NCBI GenBank assembly: GCA_004552385.1
Contig: SFOL01000019.1
Location: forward strand, 1-25,194
DNA: 25,194 nt
DNA from: Bacteroidales bacterium
Lineage (GTDB): Bacteria > Bacteroidota > Bacteroidia > Bacteroidales > Marinilabiliaceae
Reading direction: 5' to 3'
The notes under the pieces were generated by a model that saw only the letters and a program-made list of their open reading frames with translations, did no database searches and was not told the DNA's origin. A program made the translations under genes and the position numbers. Of this stretch, positions 16,092-22,671 are shown in pieces; within the stretch, counting starts at the first letter, position 1; every line of letters begins with the position of its first letter.

Positions 16092-16724
16092 TTGACTCGC
16101 AATTCTAAGATAGCCATATTCGTCACAGCCGCGGTTCTTATAGTCGACCAGGTCTTCAAAATCTATGTCAAGACCCACTTCGAGCTTGGCGAGGAGGTAA
16201 AGGTGATTGGAGACTGGTTTCGCCTTCATTTCGTTGAGAACAATGGCATGGCCTTCGGCATGCAGCTCTCAGGCGACAGCTGGGGCAAGATGGCTCTCTC
16301 CTTGTTCCGCCTTTGCGCCATTTGCGCCATAGGGTGGTATCTCGTCAAGATCTGCCGCGCAGGCCGCTCCTCATGTGGCTATGTGGCTTGCATAGCGCTC
16401 GTCTTCGCCGGGGCGGTCGGCAACATTATCGACTCTGTCTTCTATGGCGTCATATTCGACTCTTCGTGGGGTCAGGTCGCAACTCTCTTCCCCGAGGGCG
16501 GAGGCTACGGCACTTGGCTTCACGGCAAAGTGGTCGATATGCTCTTCTTCCCGCTCTTCAGCGGACGTTTCCCCGATTTCTTACCGCTCTGCGGGGGCAA
16601 CTCTTTCTTGTTCTTCAGCCCGGTCTTCAATGTGGCTGATGCCGCCATCTGTGTCGGCATAGCCAGCCTTATACTCTTTTTCCGCGACGAGCTCAGCTCC
16701 ATTGCCGGGACGGAGGGAAAGTAG
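16092..16724 (+). CDS. lspA: Lipoprotein signal peptidase (prolipoprotein signal peptidase II)
   Basis: 210 residues, inner-membrane aspartic protease that removes signal peptides from diacylated prolipoproteins, of which at least four are encoded in this window. Four hydrophobic segments are visible. Conserved elements are VDQVFK near the N-terminus, FVENNGMAFGM (47-57), GNIIDS with catalytic Asp114 and FNVADA with catalytic Asp183. It is longer than the E. coli enzyme because of a loop of about 45 residues between the two Asp motifs, which is usual in Bacteroidetes. The only start that keeps the N-terminus is TTG at 16092: the frame upstream closes at 16074-16076 and the first ATG comes at residue 53. 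It converges on folB across a strong shared hairpin. Confidence 0.93.
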   Translation: MTRNSKIAIFVTAAVLIVDQVFKIYVKTHFELGEEVKVIGDWFRLHFVENNGMAFGMQLSGDSWGKMALSLFRLCAICAIGWYLVKICRAGRSSCGYVACIALVFAGAVGNIIDSVFYGVIFDSSWGQVATLFPEGGGYGTWLHGKVVDMLFFPLFSGRFPDFLPLCGGNSFLFFSPVFNVADAAICVGIASLILFFRDELSSIAGTEGK

Positions 16725-16744
16725 CCTTGTGGCGACAGAAATAA

Positions 16745-16784
16745 GCGGGGCGCGCTTCGGATGTCATTTCGAAGCGCGCCCCGC
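16745..16784. terminator. Shared terminator between convergent lspA and folB
   Basis: A perfect 15-bp stem (16745-16759 with 16770-16784) encloses a 10-base loop. It lies 20 bases after the lspA stop and 18 bases from the folB stop. T-runs are short on both sides (CTTTTG on plus, TTATTTC on minus), but the stability and location fit a bidirectional terminator. Confidence 0.75.
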
Positions 16785-16802
16785 GGCTTTTGTGGCCGTG
16801 TT

Positions 16803-17162
16803 TTACAGATTCACTTTTGCCGCCACCGAGGCCATCTGCAGCCCTATTGGCGGGTTGAGTTTGGCTATGCGCAGCCAACCTCCTTTTAGTCCCTTGTCCG
16901 CAAAGCGGAGTCTCAGCTCTTTGGCGATGTCGGTGCCGAGAGATTCCAGCAGGTGGTGCTCGCGCCCCATGATTTCAGCTATAGTTTCGCACGCCTCCAC
17001 GTAGTTAAGCGCGTCACGAACGTCGTCGGTCTCGGACGGGCGCGACGCGTCAACAGTTAGGTCGGCGTCTATAGAAAACGTCGTGCCTACTCGGCGCTCC
17101 TCCTCATAGCACCCGTGGTGTGAGTATATCCGCAGGTCGCGGATCTCTATTGTCATCTCCAT
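16803..17162 (-). CDS. folB: Dihydroneopterin aldolase
   Basis: 119 residues, standard size. It converts 7,8-dihydroneopterin to 6-hydroxymethyl-dihydropterin and glycolaldehyde in folate synthesis. Family features seen: IEIRDLRIYSHHGCYEEER with the HGxxxxE region near 16-22 (Glu22 expected to contact the pterin), DDVRDALNYVE (46-56), the LLESLGTDIA helix and a C-terminal KLNPPI corresponding to the K-x-x-P turn. MEM and MTI starts, two codons apart, are both possible. It is monocistronic, divergent from glnS and convergent with lspA. Fusion to other folate enzymes, seen in some bacteria, is absent. Confidence 0.93.
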   Translation of the reverse strand: MEMTIEIRDLRIYSHHGCYEEERRVGTTFSIDADLTVDASRPSETDDVRDALNYVEACETIAEIMGREHHLLESLGTDIAKELRLRFADKGLKGGWLRIAKLNPPIGLQMASVAAKVNL

Positions 17163-17181
17163 TGTGTAGTTATTAACTTTG
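17150..17181 (+). promoter_or_regulatory. Candidate distal promoter of glnS
   Basis: TTG at 17150-17152, a 21-base spacer and TAACTTTG at 17174-17181 match the Bacteroidetes promoter pattern. The TTG lies inside the 5' end of the divergent folB gene. The same octamer recurs 77 bases downstream. Confidence 0.4.
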
Positions 17182-17250
17182 GCTGGCGGCAGGTGTTATT
17201 TTTTGCCCCGGTGCTCACCATGCGCCTCGCCAATATACGATTTTTCTGAC

Positions 17251-17258
17251 TAACTTTG
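17251..17258 (+). promoter_or_regulatory. -7 box of the proximal glnS promoter
   Basis: TAACTTTG matches TAnnTTTG exactly, 28 bases before the glnS ATG. The TTG formed by its last bases (17256-17258) is an in-frame start codon, but transcription would begin downstream of it, which supports the ATG at 17286 as the true start. Confidence 0.5.
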
Positions 17259-17285
17259 GGTTTACAACGTAATAAGAGTCAAGAG

Positions 17286-19034
17286 ATGAACACGAATAAT
17301 GTGGAGCCCGAAGAGAAGACTGAGAGTCAGGGCAATTTCATTATCCAGAAGATAGAGGCCGACCTCAAGGCGGGCAGAAACGGCGGACGTGTGCAGACCC
17401 GTTTCCCGCCAGAACCCAACGGCTACCTGCATATCGGCCACGCAAAGGCCATAGCGCTCGACTTCGGCGTGGCGCAAAAGTATGGCGGCGTGTGCAACCT
17501 CCGTTTTGACGACACGAACCCCATCAAGGAGGGGACTGAGTATATTGAATCTATAAAGCAGGATATCGAGTGGCTTGGCTTCAAGTGGGGCAAGATATTC
17601 TACGCGTCGGACTACTTTCAGCAGTTGTGGGACTTTGCCGTTGAGCTCATCAAACAGGGCAAGGCTTATGTAGACGAGCAGACAGCCGAGCAGATTGCCG
17701 AGCAGAAAGGCACGCCAACACAGCCGGGTGTCGAGAGCCCTTACCGCAACCGCCCCGCTGAGGAGAGCCTCGCACTCTTTGAGCGGATGAACAGCGGGAG
17801 CATGGAGCCGGGAAAGATGGTGCTCCGAGCCAAGATTGACATGGCCAACCCCAATATGCACTTCCGCGACCCCATCATATACCGCGTGCTCAACGTGCCA
17901 CACATCCGCACCGGCAATAAGTGGAACGCATACCCGATGTACGATTTCGCCCACGGCCAGAGCGACTACTTTGAAGGTGTTACACACTCGCTCTGCACGC
18001 TCGAGTTCGTCGTCCATCGCCCTCTCTACGATCTTTTTGTCGATTGGCTCAAGCAGACCCGTGGCGAGGATCTCGCCGACAACCGCCCAAGGCAGACCGA
18101 GTTCAACAAGCTGAACCTCAGCTACACGCTCATGAGCAAGAGAAATCTGCTCGCACTTGTCAAGAACGGTCTCGTCTCGGGATGGGACGACCCGCGCATG
18201 CCGACCATTTGCGCATTCCGCAGGCGTGGTTACAGCCCCCAGTCCATCATAAACTTTATTGACAAGATAGGCTACACAACATTCGACGCGCTCAACGAGT
18301 TCTCGCTTCTTGAGAGTGCTGTGCGCGAAGATCTTAACAAGCGCGCCACACGAGTATCGGCGGTGCTCAACCCCGTCAAGCTCGTCGTCACCAACTATCC
18401 CGAGGGGCAAGTTGAGATGATGGATGCGCAGAACAACCCCGAGGCTCCCGAGGAGGGTAGCCACAAGATCGCCTTCAGCCGCACGCTGTGGATGGAGCGC
18501 GACGACTTTATGGAGGATGCGCCCAAGAAGTTCTTCCGAATGACGCCCGGCGGCGAGGTAAGGCTAAAGAACGCCTACATCGTCAAGTGTACAGGCTGCA
18601 AGAAGAACGACAAGGGCGAAATTGAGGAGGTCTATTGCGAGTATGAACCCGAGAGCCGTAGCGGACTTCCAGGTGCCGACCGCAAGGTGAAGGGCACTCT
18701 CCATTGGCTCAGCGCGGACCACTGCGTGAAGGCCGAGGTCAGGCTCTACGACAGGCTCTGGAAAGTCGAGAACCCGAGAGACGAGATGGCTGCCATAGTT
18801 GACGAGCAGAAGTGCGAACCCGTCGAGGCCATGAAGCAGATTATCAACCCGGACTCGCTCCATGTCATTAAAGAGTGCTATGTCGAGGAGTTCGCTGCTC
18901 AGCAGAAGCCGCTCACTTATCTCCAGTTCCAAAGAATTGGCTACTTTAATGTTGACCCCGACACCGTGACGGCCGGACTTCCGGTATTTAACAAGACTGT
19001 CGGTCTTAAAGACAGCTGGGCCAAGGCTAAATAA
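17286..19034 (+). CDS. glnS: Glutaminyl-tRNA synthetase
   Basis: 582 residues from the ATG at 17286. It charges tRNA-Gln directly with glutamine, so the cell need not use transamidation for this tRNA. The catalytic domain begins RFPPEPNGYLHIGHAKAI with HIGH at 49-52, followed by RFDDTNP; the KMSKS loop appears as LMSKR at 282-286. The GlnRS-specific FPPEPNG and the anticodon-binding beta-barrels at the C-terminus (about 355-575) separate it from GluRS. Full length for bacterial GlnRS (E. coli about 554). A frame extending 10 codons upstream from a TTG overlaps the promoter box and is rejected. A hairpin follows about 35 bases after the stop. Confidence 0.97.
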   Translation: MNTNNVEPEEKTESQGNFIIQKIEADLKAGRNGGRVQTRFPPEPNGYLHIGHAKAIALDFGVAQKYGGVCNLRFDDTNPIKEGTEYIESIKQDIEWLGFKWGKIFYASDYFQQLWDFAVELIKQGKAYVDEQTAEQIAEQKGTPTQPGVESPYRNRPAEESLALFERMNSGSMEPGKMVLRAKIDMANPNMHFRDPIIYRVLNVPHIRTGNKWNAYPMYDFAHGQSDYFEGVTHSLCTLEFVVHRPLYDLFVDWLKQTRGEDLADNRPRQTEFNKLNLSYTLMSKRNLLALVKNGLVSGWDDPRMPTICAFRRRGYSPQSIINFIDKIGYTTFDALNEFSLLESAVREDLNKRATRVSAVLNPVKLVVTNYPEGQVEMMDAQNNPEAPEEGSHKIAFSRTLWMERDDFMEDAPKKFFRMTPGGEVRLKNAYIVKCTGCKKNDKGEIEEVYCEYEPESRSGLPGADRKVKGTLHWLSADHCVKAEVRLYDRLWKVENPRDEMAAIVDEQKCEPVEAMKQIINPDSLHVIKECYVEEFAAQQKPLTYLQFQRIGYFNVDPDTVTAGLPVFNKTVGLKDSWAKAK

Positions 19035-19069
19035 GGCGACCTTAGCACCTGAATAGATACATGTTTCAC

Positions 19070-19105
19070 CCCCAGGCCATCCAAATCCCATCGGATGGCC
19101 AGGGG
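19070..19105 (+). terminator. Hairpin terminator after glnS
   Basis: GGCCATCC (19075-19082) pairs with GGATGGCC (19093-19100); beyond one A-A mismatch the stem continues with CCCC and GGGG. It is followed by TTCCTCTT, a moderate pyrimidine run. Confidence 0.65.
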
Positions 19106-19342
19106 TTCCTCTTATGCCGCGAGGTGTCGCTTGTCGCGGCCGTCCACCATGGCTACGTGTCGTCTGTTCTGCGAAAAGTAGATGGGCTGCGTGCTTCACA
19201 TATTCATGTGGCTGACATTTTTTCAGAAACGTTTAAATGTCGCTTTTTCGCAAAGCGTTGATTTTAAGTTTGATTACGTGGTTTGCTCGTGCAAGAGGAG
19301 GCAAGATTGGCGGTTGACTTTGATTTTTCTCCCCTTTCGCCA

Positions 19343-19372
19343 TTGCGTTTTAAGAAAAAAGGTCTACCTTTG
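19343..19372 (+). promoter_or_regulatory. Promoter of tRNA-Cys
   Basis: TTG at 19343-19345, a 19-base spacer and TACCTTTG at 19365-19372 are a near-ideal Bacteroidetes housekeeping promoter. Transcription is expected near 19379, about 20 bases before the mature tRNA. Confidence 0.8.
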
Positions 19373-19397
19373 TACTCGCTAAGACGAAGCAACTGAT

Positions 19398-19469
19398 GGT
19401 CGGTTGGATGAGTGGCTTAGTCTACGGTCTGCAAAACCGTCTACGGCGGTTCGAATCCGCCACCGACCT
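19398..19469 (+). tRNA. tRNA-Cys (anticodon GCA)
   Basis: A 72-base cloverleaf. The acceptor stem GGTCGGT pairs with ACCGACC and is followed by discriminator T, as expected for Cys. The anticodon stem ACGGT/ACCGT encloses loop CTGCAAA with anticodon GCA. The T arm is GGCGG-TTCGAAT-CCGCC. The 3' CCA is not encoded (sequence continues CAC), so it must be added after transcription. It is a single tRNA with its own promoter and terminator. Confidence 0.97.
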
Positions 19470-19479
19470 CACTTGGTAA

Positions 19480-19511
19480 AGCGTTCCATTCATTTGGGAC
19501 GCTTTTTTTTT
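19480..19511 (+). terminator. Terminator of tRNA-Cys
   Basis: AGCGTTCC (19480-19487) pairs with GGGACGCT (19496-19503) with one G-T wobble and is followed by a run of nine T (19503-19511). It begins 10 bases after the tRNA. Confidence 0.92.
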
Positions 19512-19648
19512 GCACGTATGTGATTGGTTCCGTGATTCTGAAGCCCATACCGTTTAGCAAGGGCGGATGCTCACGGCTCATTTTTTAGGGTGATGTTTTC
19601 GCCTTATGCTTAGCATTCTATTCTAATAATAAAAATCGCCCCCTTAGT

Positions 19649-20827
19649 ATGAGCTTCTCAAAGCGCAGAGTCTTTCTCTGCCTGACACTTGGTCTCCTCA
19701 CAGCCTTCGGGCCTTTCGTCACGGACTTCTATTTGCCTGCCATGCCCTCTATGGCCGCCGATCTTAAGACCTCGCCGCAACTTGTCTCCCTGTCAATTAC
19801 CATGGGCATGATTGGCCTGGCGCTTGGTCAGCTGCTTGTAGGCCCGCTCAGTGACAAATATGGGCGCCGAGGGCCTTTGCTTGCCTCTCTTGCCATTTTC
19901 ATTGTTGCCTCTCTGGCCTGCCTCTTTGCGCCCGACATTCAGACACTCAACGTCTTGCGAGTGTTTCAAGGTTTAGGCGGGGCGGGGGGCATCGTCCTCA
20001 GCAAGAGTATGTCCACCGATATGTATTCAGGTGAGGAGCTTGCGAAGTTTATGGCGGTGTTGGCGGCCATTAATGGCATTGCGCCCGTCTCGGCCCCCGT
20101 CATAGGCGGTCTGCTTATGTCAGTGACGGGTTGGCGCGGCATTTTCGCTGTCTTGCTCGCCGTGGGCGTCGTCCTGTTCGTCTGCTCGTGTTTCCTGTCT
20201 GAGAGCCTTGCTGAGGAGAGGCGGCAGGGCGGCGCGCTTGGGACGGTGTATGCGAATTTGTTTCGAGTGTTTCGCAATCCGCTCTATCTGTTCCCCGTCC
20301 TTCTCGAGATTGGCAGTTTCCTGATGTTCTTTGCCTACCTCTCTTCGTCGCCATTCATTTTGCAGGGTGAGTTCGGGGTCAGTCCGCTCGCTTATTCTGT
20401 GGCCTTTGCTGTCAATGCCCTTATGATAGGTGTCGGCAGTGGCCTTTGCGGTCTTTTCCGCCATCTGCGCATGGCTTTGCTTTGCGGCGGCTTATTATCT
20501 TTTGTCGCGGCGTCTCTTGCTGCGGTTTGTCTGATTGCCCACGGGTCTCTTGGGGCTCTACTCGTATGCTACGCTTTGGCTCTCACGGGGTTCGGGCTTA
20601 TGCAGCCTGCGGCTACGTCGGTCGCTCTTGATGCCGAGCGTGCTAATGCGGGTGCGGCAAGTGCTGTTTTCGGGGCGTCTAATTTTGTGGCGGGTGCTGT
20701 CGCCAGTCCGCTCGTAGGCTTTGGTGGCATGCGTATGGGCACGAGCGTCGTGATGGTTGCCGGGGCGTTAGTGTCGCTCGCGTTTGCCGCCGTGCTTTAT
20801 AGGAGGCTCGGCAGTCTCCGAGGCTGA
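19649..20827 (+). CDS. MFS multidrug efflux transporter, Bcr/CflA type
   Basis: 392 residues with about 12 hydrophobic segments, an inner-membrane proton-coupled drug exporter of the DHA1 group. The N-terminus has DFYLPAMPSMAADL (26-39), typical of Bcr/CflA proteins. The MFS motif A reads GPLSDKYGRR (65-74), and the motif C region in TM5 is recognisable as the Pro/Gly-rich GIAPVSAPVIGG. Family members export chloramphenicol, bicyclomycin or sulfonamides; the substrate here cannot be told. The codon use is less C-rich than in the housekeeping genes nearby (many GTT, CTT, TCT), which may mean weaker expression or later arrival. No clear promoter is visible in the 137 bases between the tRNA terminator and the ATG. 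Confidence 0.88.
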   Translation: MSFSKRRVFLCLTLGLLTAFGPFVTDFYLPAMPSMAADLKTSPQLVSLSITMGMIGLALGQLLVGPLSDKYGRRGPLLASLAIFIVASLACLFAPDIQTLNVLRVFQGLGGAGGIVLSKSMSTDMYSGEELAKFMAVLAAINGIAPVSAPVIGGLLMSVTGWRGIFAVLLAVGVVLFVCSCFLSESLAEERRQGGALGTVYANLFRVFRNPLYLFPVLLEIGSFLMFFAYLSSSPFILQGEFGVSPLAYSVAFAVNALMIGVGSGLCGLFRHLRMALLCGGLLSFVAASLAAVCLIAHGSLGALLVCYALALTGFGLMQPAATSVALDAERANAGAASAVFGASNFVAGAVASPLVGFGGMRMGTSVVMVAGALVSLAFAAVLYRRLGSLRG

Positions 20828-20919
20828 ACCGTGTCCACTTTTTGCTTTGATTAATGTGTAAGAGTATGCTTGATAGCATGTTACGAAATTTTAAGATGTG
20901 AGGCTGGCTGTTTTTTGAC

Positions 20920-20927
20920 TATATTTG
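20920..20927 (+). promoter_or_regulatory. -7 box of the rubrerythrin promoter
   Basis: TATATTTG matches TAnnTTTG exactly, 69 bases before the rubrerythrin ATG. No TTG is seen at the usual upstream spacing. No obvious OxyR or PerR palindrome was recognised nearby. Confidence 0.5.
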
Positions 20928-20995
20928 TGTCTGCATGGTTTTCAGCCTTGCCAATGTAAAGCATTGTTTTTCAAACATATCAAAACTCAACGACT

Positions 20996-21538
20996 ATGAA
21001 AGAGTTGAAAGGTACAAAGACGGAGCAGAACCTCTGGGAGGCTTTCGCTGGAGAGTCTATGGCTCGCAACAAGTACTCTTATTACGCATCTCGCGCTCGC
21101 AAGGATGGTTATGAGCAGATTGCCGCCATCTTTGAGGAGACTGCCGCCAACGAGAAGGAACACGCCAAGCTGTGGTTCAAGCAACTGATGGGCGGCGCTG
21201 TGCCAGAGACGACCGCCAACCTGCTCGATGCCGCCAATGGCGAGAACCACGAGTGGACCGACATGTATGATCGCATGGCCCGTGAGGCTGACGAGGAGGG
21301 GTTTACCGAGATCGCGCGCCTCATGAGGGGTGTGGCGCAGATTGAGCGCGAGCATGAGGAACGATATCGCAAACTGCTCAAAAACATTGATGACGCAGTC
21401 GTCTTCTCACGCGATGGCGATTGCATATGGCAGTGCAGGAACTGCGGACACATAGTTGTCGGAAAGCACGCTCCCGAGGTCTGCCCGGTGTGCGCACATC
21501 CGCAGAGCTATTTCGAGATTCGCAAGGAGAATTTTTAG
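20996..21538 (+). CDS. Rubrerythrin (peroxide-reducing diiron protein)
   Basis: 180 residues, cytoplasmic NADH-linked peroxidase of anaerobes that reduces hydrogen peroxide. The ferritin-like domain (about 1-135) carries the diiron ligands: Glu20 in ESMARNKY, Glu53 and His56 in NEKEH, Glu97 in AREADEEG, and Glu117 with His120 in IEREH. The C-terminal rubredoxin domain has CRNCG (Cys147, Cys150) and CPVC (Cys163, Cys166), giving the FeS4 site. The domain order is that of classic rubrerythrin rather than the reversed form. It has its own promoter-like box and a strong terminator, and converges on sodB, so two oxygen-defence genes lie next to each other. Confidence 0.96.
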   Translation: MKELKGTKTEQNLWEAFAGESMARNKYSYYASRARKDGYEQIAAIFEETAANEKEHAKLWFKQLMGGAVPETTANLLDAANGENHEWTDMYDRMAREADEEGFTEIARLMRGVAQIEREHEERYRKLLKNIDDAVVFSRDGDCIWQCRNCGHIVVGKHAPEVCPVCAHPQSYFEIRKENF

Positions 21539-21564
21539 GTCTTCTCGCATCTCCGGATATGCTA

Positions 21565-21598
21565 ATCCCCCCTGCTGCGTTAAAACGGCAGGGGGGAT
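21565..21598. terminator. Terminator after rubrerythrin, possibly shared with sodB
   Basis: ATCCCCCCTGC (21565-21575) pairs perfectly over 11 bp with GCAGGGGGGAT (21588-21598), followed by GTTCTTTT on the plus strand. It lies 27 bases after the rubrerythrin stop and about 75 bases from the sodB stop on the other strand. Confidence 0.85.
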
Positions 21599-21671
21599 GT
21601 TCTTTTGCTCTTTAGAGCTTCTCGGACGTTTCATGAGAGAGACCGCGGTGCGTATCGCCGTTTTCTCCCTT

Positions 21672-22283
21672 CTATTCTGAAAGCAGGCGTGCCTCCACCA
21701 CGTCCCAGTCTATCACGCTCCACAGGGCGCCGAGGTAGTCAGCGCGGCGATTCCGATAGTCAACGTAATAGGCGTGTTCCCACACGTCGGCGGTGAGGAT
21801 TGGGCGCAGCCCGAGCGTTAGCGGATTGCCAGCCCCCGACTCTTGCGTCAGCCTCAGCTTGCCATCAGCATCGGCCGAGAGCCAGGCCCACCCGGAGCCG
21901 AAAAGCGTCATGGCGGTCTTCTCAAACTCAGTCCTGAAAGCGTCAAAGCACCCGTACTGATGGTTGATGCGCTTCAGCGTCTCGCCATGTGGTGCGTTAG
22001 CATCGCGCGGCGGCCTCAGCTGGCCGAAGAACATGTTGTGGTTGAGCACCTGCCCGGCATTGTTGAATAGCGGGCCACGGCTCTCCATGACGATGTCTTC
22101 CAGCGCCTGCCCCTCATGCGGTGTGCCGGTAATGGCGGAGTTGAGGTTCGCCACGTAGGTGGCGAGGTGTTTGTCATGATGAAGCAAGAGCGTCTCCTCG
22201 CTAATGGCAGGCGCGAGGGCTGTGGCCGCATAGGGCAGTGGGGTAAGGGCGAAACGTCCGTCGATGGGTAATGTCTTTTTCAT
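21672..22283 (-). CDS. sodB: Superoxide dismutase, Fe/Mn family
   Basis: 203 residues, cytoplasmic (no signal peptide). The four metal ligands are present: His35 (in TLLLHHDKH), His82 (in QVLNHNMFF), Asp166 and His170 (in DVWEHAYYVDY). FNNAGQVLNH places Gln78 on the helix before the second ligand, the arrangement seen in iron-type enzymes; Bacteroides and Porphyromonas relatives are known to work with either metal, so Mn use cannot be excluded. GSGWAWL and DYRNRRADYL are family-standard. The ATG at 22283 gives a normal N-terminus. It is transcribed toward the rubrerythrin gene; both protect an anaerobe against oxygen exposure. The gene symbol follows the iron-type similarity. Confidence 0.95.
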   Translation of the reverse strand: MKKTLPIDGRFALTPLPYAATALAPAISEETLLLHHDKHLATYVANLNSAITGTPHEGQALEDIVMESRGPLFNNAGQVLNHNMFFGQLRPPRDANAPHGETLKRINHQYGCFDAFRTEFEKTAMTLFGSGWAWLSADADGKLRLTQESGAGNPLTLGLRPILTADVWEHAYYVDYRNRRADYLGALWSVIDWDVVEARLLSE

Positions 22284-22328
22284 TTTGTGTGATGTGTCTT
22301 GAGTTTTACGACCCAGTGAATTGTATTC

Positions 22329-22359
22329 GCAATATATGCATTTCTTTTTAAGTGGTCAA
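22329..22359 (-). promoter_or_regulatory. Candidate promoter of sodB
   Basis: On the minus strand TTG (22357-22359), a 20-base spacer and TATATTGC (22329-22336) approximate the Bacteroidetes pattern, with imperfect -7 box. The leader before the ATG at 22283 would be about 40 bases. Confidence 0.4.
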
Positions 22360-22607
22360 GGCCTATATCATTGTCGGATAGTTCATTCCGTATAAAAGTC
22401 ATGTATTGGTGGATGGCGGCGGTGTGAGGGGTGCTCGCCGCACTGCCGTGTTTGGATATGGCTGAGGCTGCGTTTGCCGTCTTGCCGGATATGTCCGCCT
22501 CGGGCGTGCTTCACCTTTGACCCCGAAGTCTTATCGGCCCTCAAGGCCGATCCTGTGGTGGGGGAGAACTCCGATGATGCCACCGCCACTCGCGCCTTAT
22601 ATAAAAT

Positions 22608-22649
22608 AGAAGTTCCCGCCTCAGGTGTTATCCTAAGGCGGGAACTTCT
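22608..22649 (-). terminator. Terminator of glyS
   Basis: A perfect 14-bp stem (22608-22621 with 22636-22649) and a 14-base loop lie 22 bases after the glyS stop. In the minus-strand direction it is followed by ATTTTATATAA, a T-rich tail. Confidence 0.88.
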
Positions 22650-22671
22650 TTGCGGTTGGTAAGCCAGAGGC

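Larger units (their letters stand above)
19035..19397. other. Intergenic stretch between glnS and tRNA-Cys
   Basis: No gene is supported. It contains the glnS hairpin near 19070-19105, a second small stem-loop (CGCTTT at 19241-19246 with AAAGCG at 19252-19257, followed by a T-rich run) and the tRNA-Cys promoter at its right end. Two open frames of about 66 codons (19061 and 19182) overlap these elements and look like chance. Confidence 0.6.
22284..22671. other. Intergenic stretch between glyS and sodB
   Basis: No gene is supported. It holds a sodB promoter candidate (22329-22359), a small perfect stem-loop (ATCGGCC at 22533-22539 with GGCCGAT at 22545-22551, loop CTCAA) and the glyS terminator at its right end. 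A 62-codon plus-strand frame (22474-22662) and a 68-codon minus-strand frame (22383-22589) overlap each other and the terminator; neither resembles a family I know. Confidence 0.55.

Noticed and set aside
17256..17285. Upstream TTG start for glnS
   Set aside because: The TTG is part of the promoter -7 box; transcription would start after it, and the ATG at 17286 gives a normal N-terminus.
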